Below are positions 55,128 to 64,000 of a DNA stretch of 64,000 nucleotides, one piece after another. The first letter of the stretch is position 1. Each line of letters opens with the position of its first letter. Source of the stretch: Methylophilus sp. QUAN (GTDB lineage: Bacteria > Pseudomonadota > Gammaproteobacteria > Burkholderiales > Methylophilaceae); contig NZ_JADKYT010000002.1 in NCBI RefSeq assembly GCF_015354445.1, positions 372,001 to 436,000 on the forward strand. The letters are read 5' to 3'. The notes under the pieces are model-generated. The model was given only the letters and a program-made list of their open reading frames with translations. It ran no database searches and was not told the DNA's origin. A program made the position numbers and the translations under genes.

Positions 55128-55475
55128 TTACCAGTGGCCGGTGGAGATGAGTCTATAGATGAAATAGGCGCCAACCAGCATCATGGCATAGACCGGCAGG
55201 TTGCTTGCTGAGCGCCGTTGCTGGTTGCTGATGTGGGTGATGTAGCGATGGAAGGCGAAGGCAGCCAGTAGCCCAACGGCAGTGAGTATCATGTTGAGCG
55301 TTGAAGCCATGACCCATTGCACCCAGTCAATCGGTCCCTGATCACTGCCAAATACATGCACGGCAATGCCGATAAAGCCGCACACCATCAAGCCCAGGGT
55401 AAATAATGCCTGCACGATTTGCCAGGGGCTGTCCGGGCGGATAGTGCGGTTTTTGCTGTAACGGTTTGGATCCAT
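55128..55475 (-). CDS. small integral membrane protein, 115 aa
   Basis: Not recognised. It has three predicted membrane helices (about 24-44, 56-76 and 92-110) with a basic N-terminus (MDPNRYSKNRTIR) and a basic loop between helices 2 and 3. It begins 73 bases after nlpD on the same strand and may be co-transcribed with it. AAAGGAGTAGCGC sits just upstream of the ATG, supporting the start. Confidence 0.75.
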   Translation of the reverse strand: MDPNRYSKNRTIRPDSPWQIVQALFTLGLMVCGFIGIAVHVFGSDQGPIDWVQWVMASTLNMILTAVGLLAAFAFHRYITHISNQQRRSASNLPVYAMMLVGAYFIYRLISTGHW

Positions 55476-55548
55476 GCGCTACTCCTTTCAAGCAACATGC
55501 GCCTAAGCGCCATCGATTGCTTTCAAGCCCGCACAGAGGGCGCGGGTG

Positions 55549-56442
55549 TTAACTGTTACTGCTTATTGTAGCCGGATTATTTGGTAAATAACCGACCGGG
55601 TCTACCGGTTTGCCTTTTTGGCGAATCTCGAAATGCAGTACCGGTGATTTGTTATTGGCTTGGGCTGGCAAATTGGCCAGTTTTTCGCCAGAGGCCACAA
55701 ACGCGCCTTCTTTCACTAAAGAATTCCCTTGATGGGCATACACTGAGAGCAGGTTGCTGTTGTGTTTGATGATGATCAGCTTGCCGTAGCCACGTACATC
55801 CATGCCGCTGTAAATGACTTTGCCAGCCCCTGCGGCATTAATCACCTGGCCTGCATTGCCAGTGATATTGAGGCCTTTGTTGGTTTGGGCGTCAAAGCCA
55901 GTGCTGACTTTGCCCGCTAATGGCCATTGCCATTGAATATCCGCATCGGTAATTGCTTCAAGGTCCGTTGCTGTTGCCGTCTTGCCAGTGTCAGCAGGTG
56001 CCTGCGCATTGCTTGCTGCTGCAGTCGTCGCGGGTTCCGCAGCGTTGTTAATGTCTGGGCGAACAATGGCTGAAGTCACGACTTCTGCATCATCTGGCGC
56101 ATTGGCACTGTCATTGGCTTTGCTATTCGCCGTGCTGCTCGTTGCCTTGGCGTTCAGGCTGAGCACTTGGCCGACGTGAATTTCATACGGCGCCTGCAAC
56201 TGGTTAACGTCGGCCAGCTTCATGAACGGGATGCCAAACTTACGGCCTATGCTGTACAGCGTGTCGCCTTTTTGCACCAGGTATTGATTAGCCCCCAGCG
56301 TTGCCGGCGTAGCCACTGGTTTATTACTCTCGGTACTGACCGGGCTACTGCTGACCGGCGCCCGTGGCATGGGTGAGTTAAGGGCGCAGGCGGCAAGTGT
56401 GCAGCTGGTGCCCCATACCGTGAGCAAAGTGCGGAATCTCAT
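55549..56442 (-). CDS. nlpD: LysM/M23 lipoprotein NlpD
   Basis: Outer-membrane lipoprotein of 297 aa that activates amidases in cell separation. The lipobox is LAAC (TCTLAACALNS, C19). A LysM domain (about 53-97; YLVQKGDTLYSIGRKFGIPFM) and a Ser/Ala-rich linker lead to a C-terminal M23-like domain (about 180-290). The latter has VSTGFDAQTNKGLNITG and VLHFEIRQKGKPVDPVGYLP. It lacks the full HxxxD/HxH zinc set, so it should be a non-catalytic activator. It overlaps pcm by four bases. Confidence 0.93.
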   Translation of the reverse strand: MRFRTLLTVWGTSCTLAACALNSPMPRAPVSSSPVSTESNKPVATPATLGANQYLVQKGDTLYSIGRKFGIPFMKLADVNQLQAPYEIHVGQVLSLNAKATSSTANSKANDSANAPDDAEVVTSAIVRPDINNAAEPATTAAASNAQAPADTGKTATATDLEAITDADIQWQWPLAGKVSTGFDAQTNKGLNITGNAGQVINAAGAGKVIYSGMDVRGYGKLIIIKHNSNLLSVYAHQGNSLVKEGAFVASGEKLANLPAQANNKSPVLHFEIRQKGKPVDPVGYLPNNPATISSNS

Positions 56443-57113
56443 GATAAAGCCGTGCCTCCCAACAATGGAACAAATTTGACCGGCTCCAACGCAATTTGTT
56501 GTACGCCTTGTGCGCTACGCTCGATCAGATGTAAGACTTGTTCTGTGGTGCCGACCGGAATCACCATGCGGCCACCCACGGCCAGTTGTTCAACCAGCTC
56601 TTGCGGTACATGGCTGGCAGCGGCAGTGACCATAATGGCATCAAATGGTCCATAACTTTTCAAGCCAAGGCTGCCATCGGCATGGTCCAGTTTAACGTTG
56701 GTGCATTTTAAGGTGCGCAAATGGTTTCTGGCTTTCATCACCAGCGGGCGTATGCGTTCCAGTGAGTAAACCTCGGTGCTGACGCGTGACAATACCGACG
56801 TCTGGTAGCCGCAACCTGTGCCTATCTCCAGCACTTTATTGAGCTGTTTGCCATTGCGCAGGATTTGCGTCATTTTGGCCACAATATAAGGCTGTGAAAT
56901 GGTCTGGCCGTAGCCAATCGGCAATGAAACATCTTCATAAGCGCGAATAGATAGCGCTTCATCGACAAAGATATGGCGCGGAATATCGGCCATAGCGGCG
57001 ATCACTACTTCATCGCTAATCCCTTGTTCGCGCAGGCGGGTCAGCATGCGCTCACGGGTACGTGACGACGTCATGCCTATGCCGGTTTTATTGGATGTTC
57101 TTGGAATTGCCAT
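56439..57113 (-). CDS. pcm: protein-L-isoaspartate O-methyltransferase
   Basis: Repairs isoaspartyl residues in aged proteins using SAM. The 224-aa product has the typical VEIGTGCGYQT-like SAM motif (LEIGTGCGYQTSVLSRV), QTISQPYIVAKMT and FDAIMVTAAASHVPQ. The start is the ATG at 57113, five bases after the surE stop; the longer frame would overlap surE. Confidence 0.95.
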   Translation of the reverse strand: MAIPRTSNKTGIGMTSSRTRERMLTRLREQGISDEVVIAAMADIPRHIFVDEALSIRAYEDVSLPIGYGQTISQPYIVAKMTQILRNGKQLNKVLEIGTGCGYQTSVLSRVSTEVYSLERIRPLVMKARNHLRTLKCTNVKLDHADGSLGLKSYGPFDAIMVTAAASHVPQELVEQLAVGGRMVIPVGTTEQVLHLIERSAQGVQQIALEPVKFVPLLGGTALS

Positions 57114-57118
57114 AATAC

Positions 57119-57868
57119 TTAATTCTTGGCTTGCAGCCATTGTTGCATGGCTGCGATTTGCGAATGCTTGGTCAGGTCTACCTGGATAGGGGAGATAGAA
57201 ACATAGCCTTGTGCGACGGCATGAAAGTCAGTGCCTTCACCGCCATCATTGGGTTGTCCGGCGGCGCCTACCCAGTAAACCGTTTCACCACGCGGGGTTT
57301 GCAGCTTAATCACAGACTCAGCCTTGTGGCGTTTGCCTAGGCGCGTGATCTGACGACCCTTAATCTCTTGCAATGGCAGATCTGGCACGTTGATATTGAG
57401 CAGGGTAGGCTCGGTAAATTCGCTGTGGTTGTATTGCTTGACCAGGTCGACCACGATTTTGGCCGCCGTTTCAAAGTGGGCTGGCTGGTGCTGCGACATG
57501 GAGACGGCAAACGAAGGAATGCCTAGCAAGTAGCCTTCAGTGGCGGCAGCCACCGTACCTGAGTAAATGGTGTCATCACCCATGTTGGCACCATCATTGA
57601 TGCCACTAATCACCATGTCCGGCATGTCTTGCATCAGGCCGGTGAGGGCAATGTGTACGCAGTCAGTAGGGGTGCCGTTGACATAGTAAAAACCGTTGGC
57701 GGCTTGTTTGACACTCAATGGGCGGTCTAGCGTCAGTGAGTTGCTGGCACCGCTACGGTTACGCTCAGGTGCCACCACCGTAATATCAGCGATTTTGCTT
57801 AGGTGGCTGGCAAGTGTGTTCAGGCCTGGTGCCAGGTAGCCATCGTCATTGGATAACAGAATTCTCAT
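57119..57868 (-). CDS. surE: 5'/3'-nucleotidase SurE
   Basis: Stationary-phase survival phosphatase of 249 aa acting on nucleoside monophosphates. Metal ligands are in [15 protein letters not shown] and in [14 protein letters not shown], and [11 protein letters not shown] is also conserved. It heads the surE-pcm-nlpD group; rpoS, which follows nlpD in many proteobacteria, is absent here. Confidence 0.96.
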   Translation of the reverse strand: MRILLSNDDGYLAPGLNTLASHLSKIADITVVAPERNRSGASNSLTLDRPLSVKQAANGFYYVNGTPTDCVHIALTGLMQDMPDMVISGINDGANMGDDTIYSGTVAAATEGYLLGIPSFAVSMSQHQPAHFETAAKIVVDLVKQYNHSEFTEPTLLNINVPDLPLQEIKGRQITRLGKRHKAESVIKLQTPRGETVYWVGAAGQPNDGGEGTDFHAVAQGYVSISPIQVDLTKHSQIAAMQQWLQAKN

Positions 57869-57965
57869 GCCCGATATTATATAAGGTTTACCAGGCTTGT
57901 CAGCGTCCGTGCACGAAAGAATTTATAGTGAAAATGGCACCTGCATTGATGCTGCTAAAGCGATC

Positions 57966-58328
57966 TCACGCAGGCTGGTAACTGCGGCCTGTGTATTTGG
58001 AATATGCAATCACGCTGGCAAAGAAAATCAGGCTGAGGATGACTTCTGCCACGGCCAGCCACCGCGCTACACCTGTCTCTGACCATGCCCTGACCGCGCC
58101 TTCGGTGAAGTAAAACAAAATCAGCATGCCTGACCATTGATAGGTATAACGTTTGCCGCGTAAAATGCCAAATAGCGGTAACAGTAAGGGCAGTGTTTTG
58201 AGAAACAGCAAACTACCGCCTGCGCGTAAAGGCGCCCAGAAAATCTCCCAACCCAGGCACAACACAATCAGGCCAAGTAGGCTGATACTGGCCGCGCTGC
58301 GGCTAACGGATAAAATGCGTGGAATCAT
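57966..58328 (-). CDS. DUF2069 membrane protein
   Basis: A 120-aa inner-membrane protein with about four helices. The pattern LPLFGILRGKRYTYQWSGML followed by LFYFTEGAVRAWSE is that of DUF2069. Function unknown. It overlaps the end of the HugZ-like gene by four bases, so it belongs to the wrbA-HugZ-DUF2069 run. Confidence 0.88.
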   Translation of the reverse strand: MIPRILSVSRSAASISLLGLIVLCLGWEIFWAPLRAGGSLLFLKTLPLLLPLFGILRGKRYTYQWSGMLILFYFTEGAVRAWSETGVARWLAVAEVILSLIFFASVIAYSKYTGRSYQPA

Positions 58329-59050
58329 GATCTACCTGCTTGTGCTAGGGCAACCAGTGCTTTACGCGCGTCCATCGCGTTTAATACCGTCTGTTCAAAC
58401 TGAAAACGCAGCAGGCCTTGCGTTTCTTCGCCCTGATGATATTGCACATCAAAGCCTTCTGCATCCAGGCCGATCATTTCTGCATGGTCGGCTGTCACGC
58501 CATGCACATGCTGGCAATATTGCAGCAGGCTGTCTTTATGGTCTTCGTTCATATGGGAGACGATGCCGCCTTCCTGTGCCGCCAGCATGCTGTCAGCCAG
58601 GTCGTCATTGAGCGCATCGCCTTCAAACCAGCCCATGCGGCCAAAGCCCGCAATATAGCGTACTTGCTCAATCTTGATGCGGTAAAAATGAAAGTCATGC
58701 ATATCAAAGTAACTGGCTGCTTGAGGCAGATAGCGTAAATAACGCGCACGCAAATCCTCATCCTGTTTGTCGCAATGAATCGCTTCGCCCATCAGGGTTA
58801 GCCGTGCATTAGCTTGTAAATCATCGGCACCAGAAAACACCAGCAAGGAGACTTTCGGGTTTTCCAGAATATTTTTGGTATGCTCAGCAATCGTGCTGAT
58901 CAGGATTACCGGCTCAGCTTGCTGGTTGCAAACAAACGGCGCCACCGAGCCAAACGGAAAGCCGGGGTATTTCATCGAGTGCGTCGATAAAATGGCATGG
59001 CGGGTTGAAAACAAGAATTGGCGGGCTTCATGGGCGAGGGCAGCAGACAT
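58325..59050 (-). CDS. HugZ-like pyridoxamine-5'-phosphate-oxidase-fold protein
   Basis: A 241-aa protein with an N-terminal split-barrel FMN/heme-type domain (about 5-145; LFSTRHAILSTHSMKYPGFPFGS) and a C-terminal DUF2470 domain (about 160-238; IVSHMNEDHKDSLLQYCQHV). This is the HugZ/heme-utilisation arrangement; actual heme degradation is not shown. The start at 59050 gives the usual N-terminus, while the longer frame adds 25 untypical residues. Confidence 0.85.
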   Translation of the reverse strand: MSAALAHEARQFLFSTRHAILSTHSMKYPGFPFGSVAPFVCNQQAEPVILISTIAEHTKNILENPKVSLLVFSGADDLQANARLTLMGEAIHCDKQDEDLRARYLRYLPQAASYFDMHDFHFYRIKIEQVRYIAGFGRMGWFEGDALNDDLADSMLAAQEGGIVSHMNEDHKDSLLQYCQHVHGVTADHAEMIGLDAEGFDVQYHQGEETQGLLRFQFEQTVLNAMDARKALVALAQAGRS

Positions 59051-59073
59051 AGCGTACTTTTCCTGAAAAACGG

Positions 59074-59667
<594 letters not shown>

Positions 59668-59684
59668 TTAGAAAATATACGTGA

Positions 59685-62600
59685 TTAGTCAAAGCTAAAT
59701 CCATAAAACACATCCAGCGCGTTGTCTGAGCCGGTCCTAGTTTCGATGGAGATGCGCTTGGTCAGTTGATAGGTGAGTTTACCAACATTTAACAGGCCGA
59801 CAATGCTTTTTTCATAGCCAACCACCAGGTTGCGGTTAATGCGTTTGCCGACGCTGACGGCGTAATTGGTCGGTCCGCTGCCGCGAACATCTATACTATC
59901 CAAGCCAACGGCTTGTGCAATTTTGGTTTGCAGTGAGACAGAATCGCCTTGGGAGAGCAAGGCGCCAGCGGCGACTGATAATAAAGCCATATCGCTACTG
60001 CCAACTTGTGACATGGGTTGTCCCAGTACCAGCAGTGAGATTTTATTCTCGTTGCTGGTATCAGGCGTAGAGACCAGTTTAAGCTGCGGCGTTTGTAGGC
60101 TGCCATTGATTTGAATCCCGACTTTGGTACTTTCCACTTGTCTTGTCGCCAGCACATCGAGGCCAATATTAGGCAGTTTGCCGCTGAATATCAGGCGACC
60201 GGTTTCGATATTGAGTGACTGGCCGTAGGCGATATAAGTGCCGGTGATTTCCAGTGTGCCTGCGGCGGTCAGCTCGTCCAGCAAGCCGTTGAGTTGCATA
60301 TTGCCACTCAGTGCACCATTTAAGCCTTGGCCACGCAACATGAATTGTTCGGATTCCTTGAAAGGTAATACCAGTGGTTTGTCGCCAAAATCGAGTGCAA
60401 AGTTGTTAAACACCAGTTTTGAGGTTGGCTCGGGTTGACTGGCCTGCGGTGATTCAATCACGACATCTTCGTCCAGTTTGGGCTTATCCGCTTTCGGCAG
60501 TTCAAACAGGCCTTTATGTATCTTGAGTTTGCCGCCGAGCAAGGTTTGCCCACTGGTCATGCTGATGTTGGTATTGCCGCTCAGTTGTACCCAACGGTCT
60601 ACCCGGGATAAGGCCTGTAACTTGTTGAATTGCATGGCGGCATCCAGTTGCCAGTGATCGTCTTTAAACACCAGTTGGCCGTTGCCATTGAGTTCGCCAC
60701 TTTTGCCAGCAAAGTGTAGTTGGTCAATATTCACCTGATCGCCTGATAGGATGGCATGCAGGTTGCCTTGTTCCAGCCATAGGCCTTGCGATGGGACTTG
60801 TAAGGCCAGCGCCTGGCCTTGAATGCTGCCTTGTAATTGTGGCTGAGCGATCATGCCGCTAGCCTGGGCATCTATGGTTAATTGCCCGGCTGGCTGCATG
60901 TCTGGCATAAGCTTGGCTAGCCAGCCTAGTTGCGAAATGTTGGCCTTGAGTTGTGCCGAGATCGGGGCTGAGCGTTGAATCACGACGCCATTCTGCGTAG
61001 GTGTGACGACGGTGTTGCCAGCAAATTGCAGATCTATCGCAGTGTCTGCGCGTATGCTGCTTTGCACACTGACGCGATTGTTCTGCGCCTTGATATCTGC
61101 CAGTAGTGTCTGTATACCCAGCCCTTGCCAGCGTGCCTCGCTGTTGTCATAAGCTTGCCAGTCGCCCGAGGCGCGCTCAAGGTGCAGTGCGCCGTTCAGT
61201 TGTTCATCTAACGCTAGCTTCCATTGTGCCGAAACACGCAAATGGTCTGCAGGTAAGGCTTCTGAATGCTCGGGTACCAGCCATGCCATCACCGCTTGTA
61301 ATGGGAACGCCTTGAGTGCGCCTTGGCTGCTGAACTGCACTTTTTCGGCTGCTTGTTGTGTGAGCGGGTCGGCGACCTTGGCCGGGCGGTAGTGCAGCTG
61401 ATCGAGTTGCAGTTGGCCTGAGAGGGCATTGGCGACCAGGTTTTGCAGCTGGAAGCCTTGTTCATTTTGCCATTGCAGGCTGGCAGGTTGTGCCAGTTGA
61501 AAGACCTTGCCATTGGCATCTTGCAATTGCGTGAGTTGTGCTTGCCAGGTGTTTGCTTGCCAACTGCCCTCTAGCGCTAGTAACAGGTTGCGCTGCAATA
61601 ACGGATCAGCATCATTCACTTTGAGCGCCAATTGGTGTTTTGCCAGCGTGCCTGTCAGGTTGAGTTCGGCGTCAATCGGGGGGCTATCGATGCCGCGCGC
61701 ATTCTGCTGTGACAAACCACGTAACTTGACCCGGTTTTTGAGCGAGCCCTGTGACTGGTCAGTGGCCTGACCCTCTGCCTCAAAGCCTGCTAACGTTAAG
61801 CCTTGTGGTAACTGCAATTGCTGGCCAGAGAGTTGATAGGTGGTTGCAAAGCCGCTGGCAGACTGTTGCACCGTGCCAGTGCCTTTTACCTGGCCTGCAA
61901 AGCCTGGCATCAGTTGCGCCAGGTTGGCGAGCTCGGCTTGCCATGACAACGTGGTGACCTCCACGGTAGAGGTGTTTTTACCCGCTTGTATGGTCAGTTT
62001 GTTTTTATCCAGTTGCGCCAGCAAGTCCATATTCATTAGTTGTGTGCCTTGCAGGCTGGCACTGCCACGCACAATCAGCGGCTGCCCCTGCAAGCGGCTG
62101 TCTCCTGCGTCTATGGTTGCCAGCATCTGGCCTTGTTCGGTCAGGCTACCATCGGCGACAATTTTTAAATCCACCTTGCCAGCCAGTTGCGGATGGATAT
62201 GCTTGGCTTGCAGCTGTTGTAGATGCAATAGTAAATGGCTGTTGCGTGTTTCATCCAGGCCAATACTGGCGCTGATTTGCAGCAGGTCTTCGGTCTGCCC
62301 GCTGGCTGGCACTATCGCAAATGGCCTGGCTTTTGGCTGGTAGTGATGGTTGGCGGCAATCTCCAGCCGGGTTAAATCACCATGTAGTTCGGTGCGCAGG
62401 TGATAAGGTAATTCGGTTTGTGGTTGTTGCATGTCCATCCAGCCATTAAGCGCGAAGGGCGCGGCATTTTGCATTTGAAAATGTGTGCTGACTTTGCCCC
62501 ACGGGCTCAGCGCTTGTGCGATGCGGAATTGCAAGGCCTGATTGTCGGCATCAAGGTCAAACTGAATCTGTGTAATCTCTGAAGTGCTTGTGCCCTGGAT

Positions 62601-62975
62601 AATAGTGAGCTGGTCAATCTGGCCGGAGAGCAAGTGAAACGGCAGCGGAATGTTGATACGCGCTGGTAGCGGTATTTTTGCCGCTGGAGGCGTTGGCGTA
62701 ACCTCGGTCGTGGGTTTAAAACGCAAGGTGATTTGTTTGGCGCGAAACTGCGAGACGGTGAGCTCGCCTTTGGGCGTGACCGCCAGGCGCATATTTGAAT
62801 CTATGCCTTCCACTTTGAGTGTTGCGTTACCGAGGTCGGTTTCAAATTCTTTTAAACTGGTCATCAGCAGTACATTTGCCGCCCACACCATTTGTGGCGT
62901 GATGATCAACGATAAACAAAGCACACCAGTGAGTGTGAGTTTGAGCAAGCGCTTGAATGTGTTTACGAGTGACAT
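59685..62975 (-). CDS. tamB: translocation and assembly module protein TamB
   Basis: Inner-membrane-anchored, periplasm-spanning protein that works with TamA in outer-membrane assembly or lipid transport. It has 1096 aa, shorter than E. coli TamB (1259). A single N-terminal membrane segment (about 13-32) is followed by a long beta-rich region and a C-terminal DUF490/TamB domain (about 760-1096; GTYIAYGQSLNIETGRLIFSG and SVGKRINRNLVVGYEKSI). Its ATG overlaps the tamA stop (TGATG), showing coupling. Confidence 0.94.
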   Translation of the reverse strand: MSLVNTFKRLLKLTLTGVLCLSLIITPQMVWAANVLLMTSLKEFETDLGNATLKVEGIDSNMRLAVTPKGELTVSQFRAKQITLRFKPTTEVTPTPPAAKIPLPARINIPLPFHLLSGQIDQLTIIQGTSTSEITQIQFDLDADNQALQFRIAQALSPWGKVSTHFQMQNAAPFALNGWMDMQQPQTELPYHLRTELHGDLTRLEIAANHHYQPKARPFAIVPASGQTEDLLQISASIGLDETRNSHLLLHLQQLQAKHIHPQLAGKVDLKIVADGSLTEQGQMLATIDAGDSRLQGQPLIVRGSASLQGTQLMNMDLLAQLDKNKLTIQAGKNTSTVEVTTLSWQAELANLAQLMPGFAGQVKGTGTVQQSASGFATTYQLSGQQLQLPQGLTLAGFEAEGQATDQSQGSLKNRVKLRGLSQQNARGIDSPPIDAELNLTGTLAKHQLALKVNDADPLLQRNLLLALEGSWQANTWQAQLTQLQDANGKVFQLAQPASLQWQNEQGFQLQNLVANALSGQLQLDQLHYRPAKVADPLTQQAAEKVQFSSQGALKAFPLQAVMAWLVPEHSEALPADHLRVSAQWKLALDEQLNGALHLERASGDWQAYDNSEARWQGLGIQTLLADIKAQNNRVSVQSSIRADTAIDLQFAGNTVVTPTQNGVVIQRSAPISAQLKANISQLGWLAKLMPDMQPAGQLTIDAQASGMIAQPQLQGSIQGQALALQVPSQGLWLEQGNLHAILSGDQVNIDQLHFAGKSGELNGNGQLVFKDDHWQLDAAMQFNKLQALSRVDRWVQLSGNTNISMTSGQTLLGGKLKIHKGLFELPKADKPKLDEDVVIESPQASQPEPTSKLVFNNFALDFGDKPLVLPFKESEQFMLRGQGLNGALSGNMQLNGLLDELTAAGTLEITGTYIAYGQSLNIETGRLIFSGKLPNIGLDVLATRQVESTKVGIQINGSLQTPQLKLVSTPDTSNENKISLLVLGQPMSQVGSSDMALLSVAAGALLSQGDSVSLQTKIAQAVGLDSIDVRGSGPTNYAVSVGKRINRNLVVGYEKSIVGLLNVGKLTYQLTKRISIETRTGSDNALDVFYGFSFD

Positions 62976-64000
62976 CAGAAATTCACGCCCAGGTTAAAGT
63001 GCAAACGGTATTCTTTGGTTTCTTCGCCATAGGCAACGTCCACGCCTACCGGGCCAATCGGGCTGCGCCAGCGTACCCCCAGGCCATAACCAAAGGCCGG
63101 GGCATAGTCTTTCCAGCTATTGGCGGCATGACCAAAATCGACAAATACGGCAGCGCCCCAGGATGAGGTCAGCCATTGCACAATTTCGCTGCTGCCAGTC
63201 AGTAGCACGCGGCCGCCAACAATCGCATCGGCTTCTTTAACGCCGAGTGACTGGAAAGCGTAACCGCGCACGGATTGGTCGCCACCCGCCCTGAATAAGT
63301 AAGTCGCAGGCACACTGCGCGCGCCGGTGACGGTGCCAACTTCAATGCGGCCCAGCCATTGCGTGGATTGTGTCAGTGGGTAAAAACCCTGTAACCTGGC
63401 TTGTGACTGCAGAAAGCGGCCGTCAGACAGCTTGTCCAGCGGTGCCAGTTGGAACTGGGTGTTTAGTATCCAGCCTTTGGTCGGTGCCAGCGGATGATCC
63501 AGTTTGCGCACATTCAGGCCATAGGCCAGTGTGGCCGCCTTGTTGAATTGCGACGATTCGCCGTCCACGGTTAAAAATTCATATAGCAGATTCGCGCCGA
63601 CATATTGCTCGAAAATGCCAGGCTGACCCCAATAGCGGCGCACACCATTCTGCACGGCAGTGGTGATCTGACCTTCGAGGTCTGTGCGTGTCACGCTGTT
63701 TTGTATGCTGTCGCGGTAGCCTTTGTTATCGGTGAGAAAGGTGATGTTGGAGGTGACGGCTTGCAGCTTCTGTTCTAGCCGCAAGCTACTATCCCATAAC
63801 AGGCCGCGGTCAAACAGGTTGCGGTCGGTGTAGTTAAATACGATACGGGCGCCAGTGTTGGTGCTGGCGCCTGCGCCAATGCGGAAGGTGTTCTGCTCCA
63901 TTTCGTGCACAGTGACGTCTATGTCGGCACTGTGGTCGGGATTGAGTGCTTCCGTCCTGGCAACTACGTCCACCGAGCGAAATTTACCTGTGCTCATAAA
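62975..64000 (-). CDS. tamA: outer-membrane assembly protein TamA (5' end outside window)
   Basis: A partial Omp85-family protein; the frame is open to the right edge, leaving about 341 C-terminal residues. Visible are the end of the last POTRA domain and the 16-strand barrel, with VRGYAFQSLG (the conserved VRGY/F loop motif), GVRWRSPIGPVGVDVAYG and a terminal aromatic residue (LHFNLGVNF). The N-terminal POTRA domains lie beyond the window. It is directly coupled to tamB. Confidence 0.94.
   Translation of the reverse strand, partial: FMSTGKFRSVDVVARTEALNPDHSADIDVTVHEMEQNTFRIGAGASTNTGARIVFNYTDRNLFDRGLLWDSSLRLEQKLQAVTSNITFLTDNKGYRDSIQNSVTRTDLEGQITTAVQNGVRRYWGQPGIFEQYVGANLLYEFLTVDGESSQFNKAATLAYGLNVRKLDHPLAPTKGWILNTQFQLAPLDKLSDGRFLQSQARLQGFYPLTQSTQWLGRIEVGTVTGARSVPATYLFRAGGDQSVRGYAFQSLGVKEADAIVGGRVLLTGSSEIVQWLTSSWGAAVFVDFGHAANSWKDYAPAFGYGLGVRWRSPIGPVGVDVAYGEETKEYRLHFNLGVNF

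Overview
The window looks like a chromosomal segment of a betaproteobacterium, most likely Methylophilaceae-like. This is inferred from protein character, the complete isc cluster, the sulfate ABC genes, a lone PEP-CTERM protein and AT-rich intergenic DNA between genes of moderate GC. No methanol-oxidation gene is visible, so the family is an inference and no genus is claimed. I see no rRNA, tRNA, CRISPR array, transposase or prophage gene.

Layout. 1-4.3 kb: a hypothetical gene, a CpxRA-like two-component pair and lysS. 4.4-9.4 kb: an OprO/P-type porin behind a clear Pho box, then a DUF2292 protein, an alginate-export-type outer-membrane barrel, a periplasmic sulfate-binding protein and a DUF2325 protein. 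9.5-13.1 kb: two tandem membrane-bound EAL phosphodiesterases. 13.1-14.5 kb: a TAXI-type binding protein. 14.6-18.4 kb (minus strand): serine O-acetyltransferase, a family 2A (SrpI-like) encapsulin shell and a cysteine desulfurase with a ~228-residue low-complexity N-terminal extension. 18.7-23.5 kb (divergent, plus strand): a second sulfate-binding protein, a degenerate EAL protein, and cysT, cysW, cysA. 23.7-28.2 kb: a DosC-like diguanylate cyclase, two small genes, metY and ribA. 28.3-35.5 kb: a PepSY/two-component signalling cluster, a LuxR/hybrid-kinase/response-regulator operon and three related small secreted proteins. 35.6-37.9 kb: SulP transporter plus beta-carbonic anhydrase. 38.0-44.6 kb: iscR-(nifS-like)-iscS-iscU-iscA-hscB-hscA-fdx with an IscR-type operator. 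44.6-52.0 kb: cysE, trmJ, suhB, mutS, nitroreductase, PEP-CTERM protein, thioredoxin-like protein. Two copies of a fold-back repeat occupy the two largest gene-free gaps (47.2-47.5 and 52.1-52.7 kb). 52.8-64 kb: Lrp regulator, long-type leuA, nlpD-pcm-surE, DUF2069, HugZ-like, wrbA, tamB and the 3' part of tamA.

How it fits together. Much of the first 28 kb and the isc region concerns sulfur: sulfate capture (two binding proteins, one ABC importer), O-acetylserine synthesis (two serine acetyltransferases), homocysteine synthesis (metY), and sulfur release from cysteine (three cysteine desulfurases, one probably enclosed in an encapsulin shell). The encapsulin operon is divergent from the sulfate importer, and related AT-rich boxes lie in their shared intergenic region and before cysT, suggesting joint control. 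Four c-di-GMP-related proteins are interleaved with these genes.

The most remarkable element is the encapsulin-cysteine desulfurase-serine acetyltransferase operon. The family is known, but its arrangement here with a sulfate importer, a degenerate EAL protein and a terminator-like hairpin in the operon leader deserves attention. The second candidate novelty is the three-member family of small secreted proteins with paired GKRPY-like motifs.
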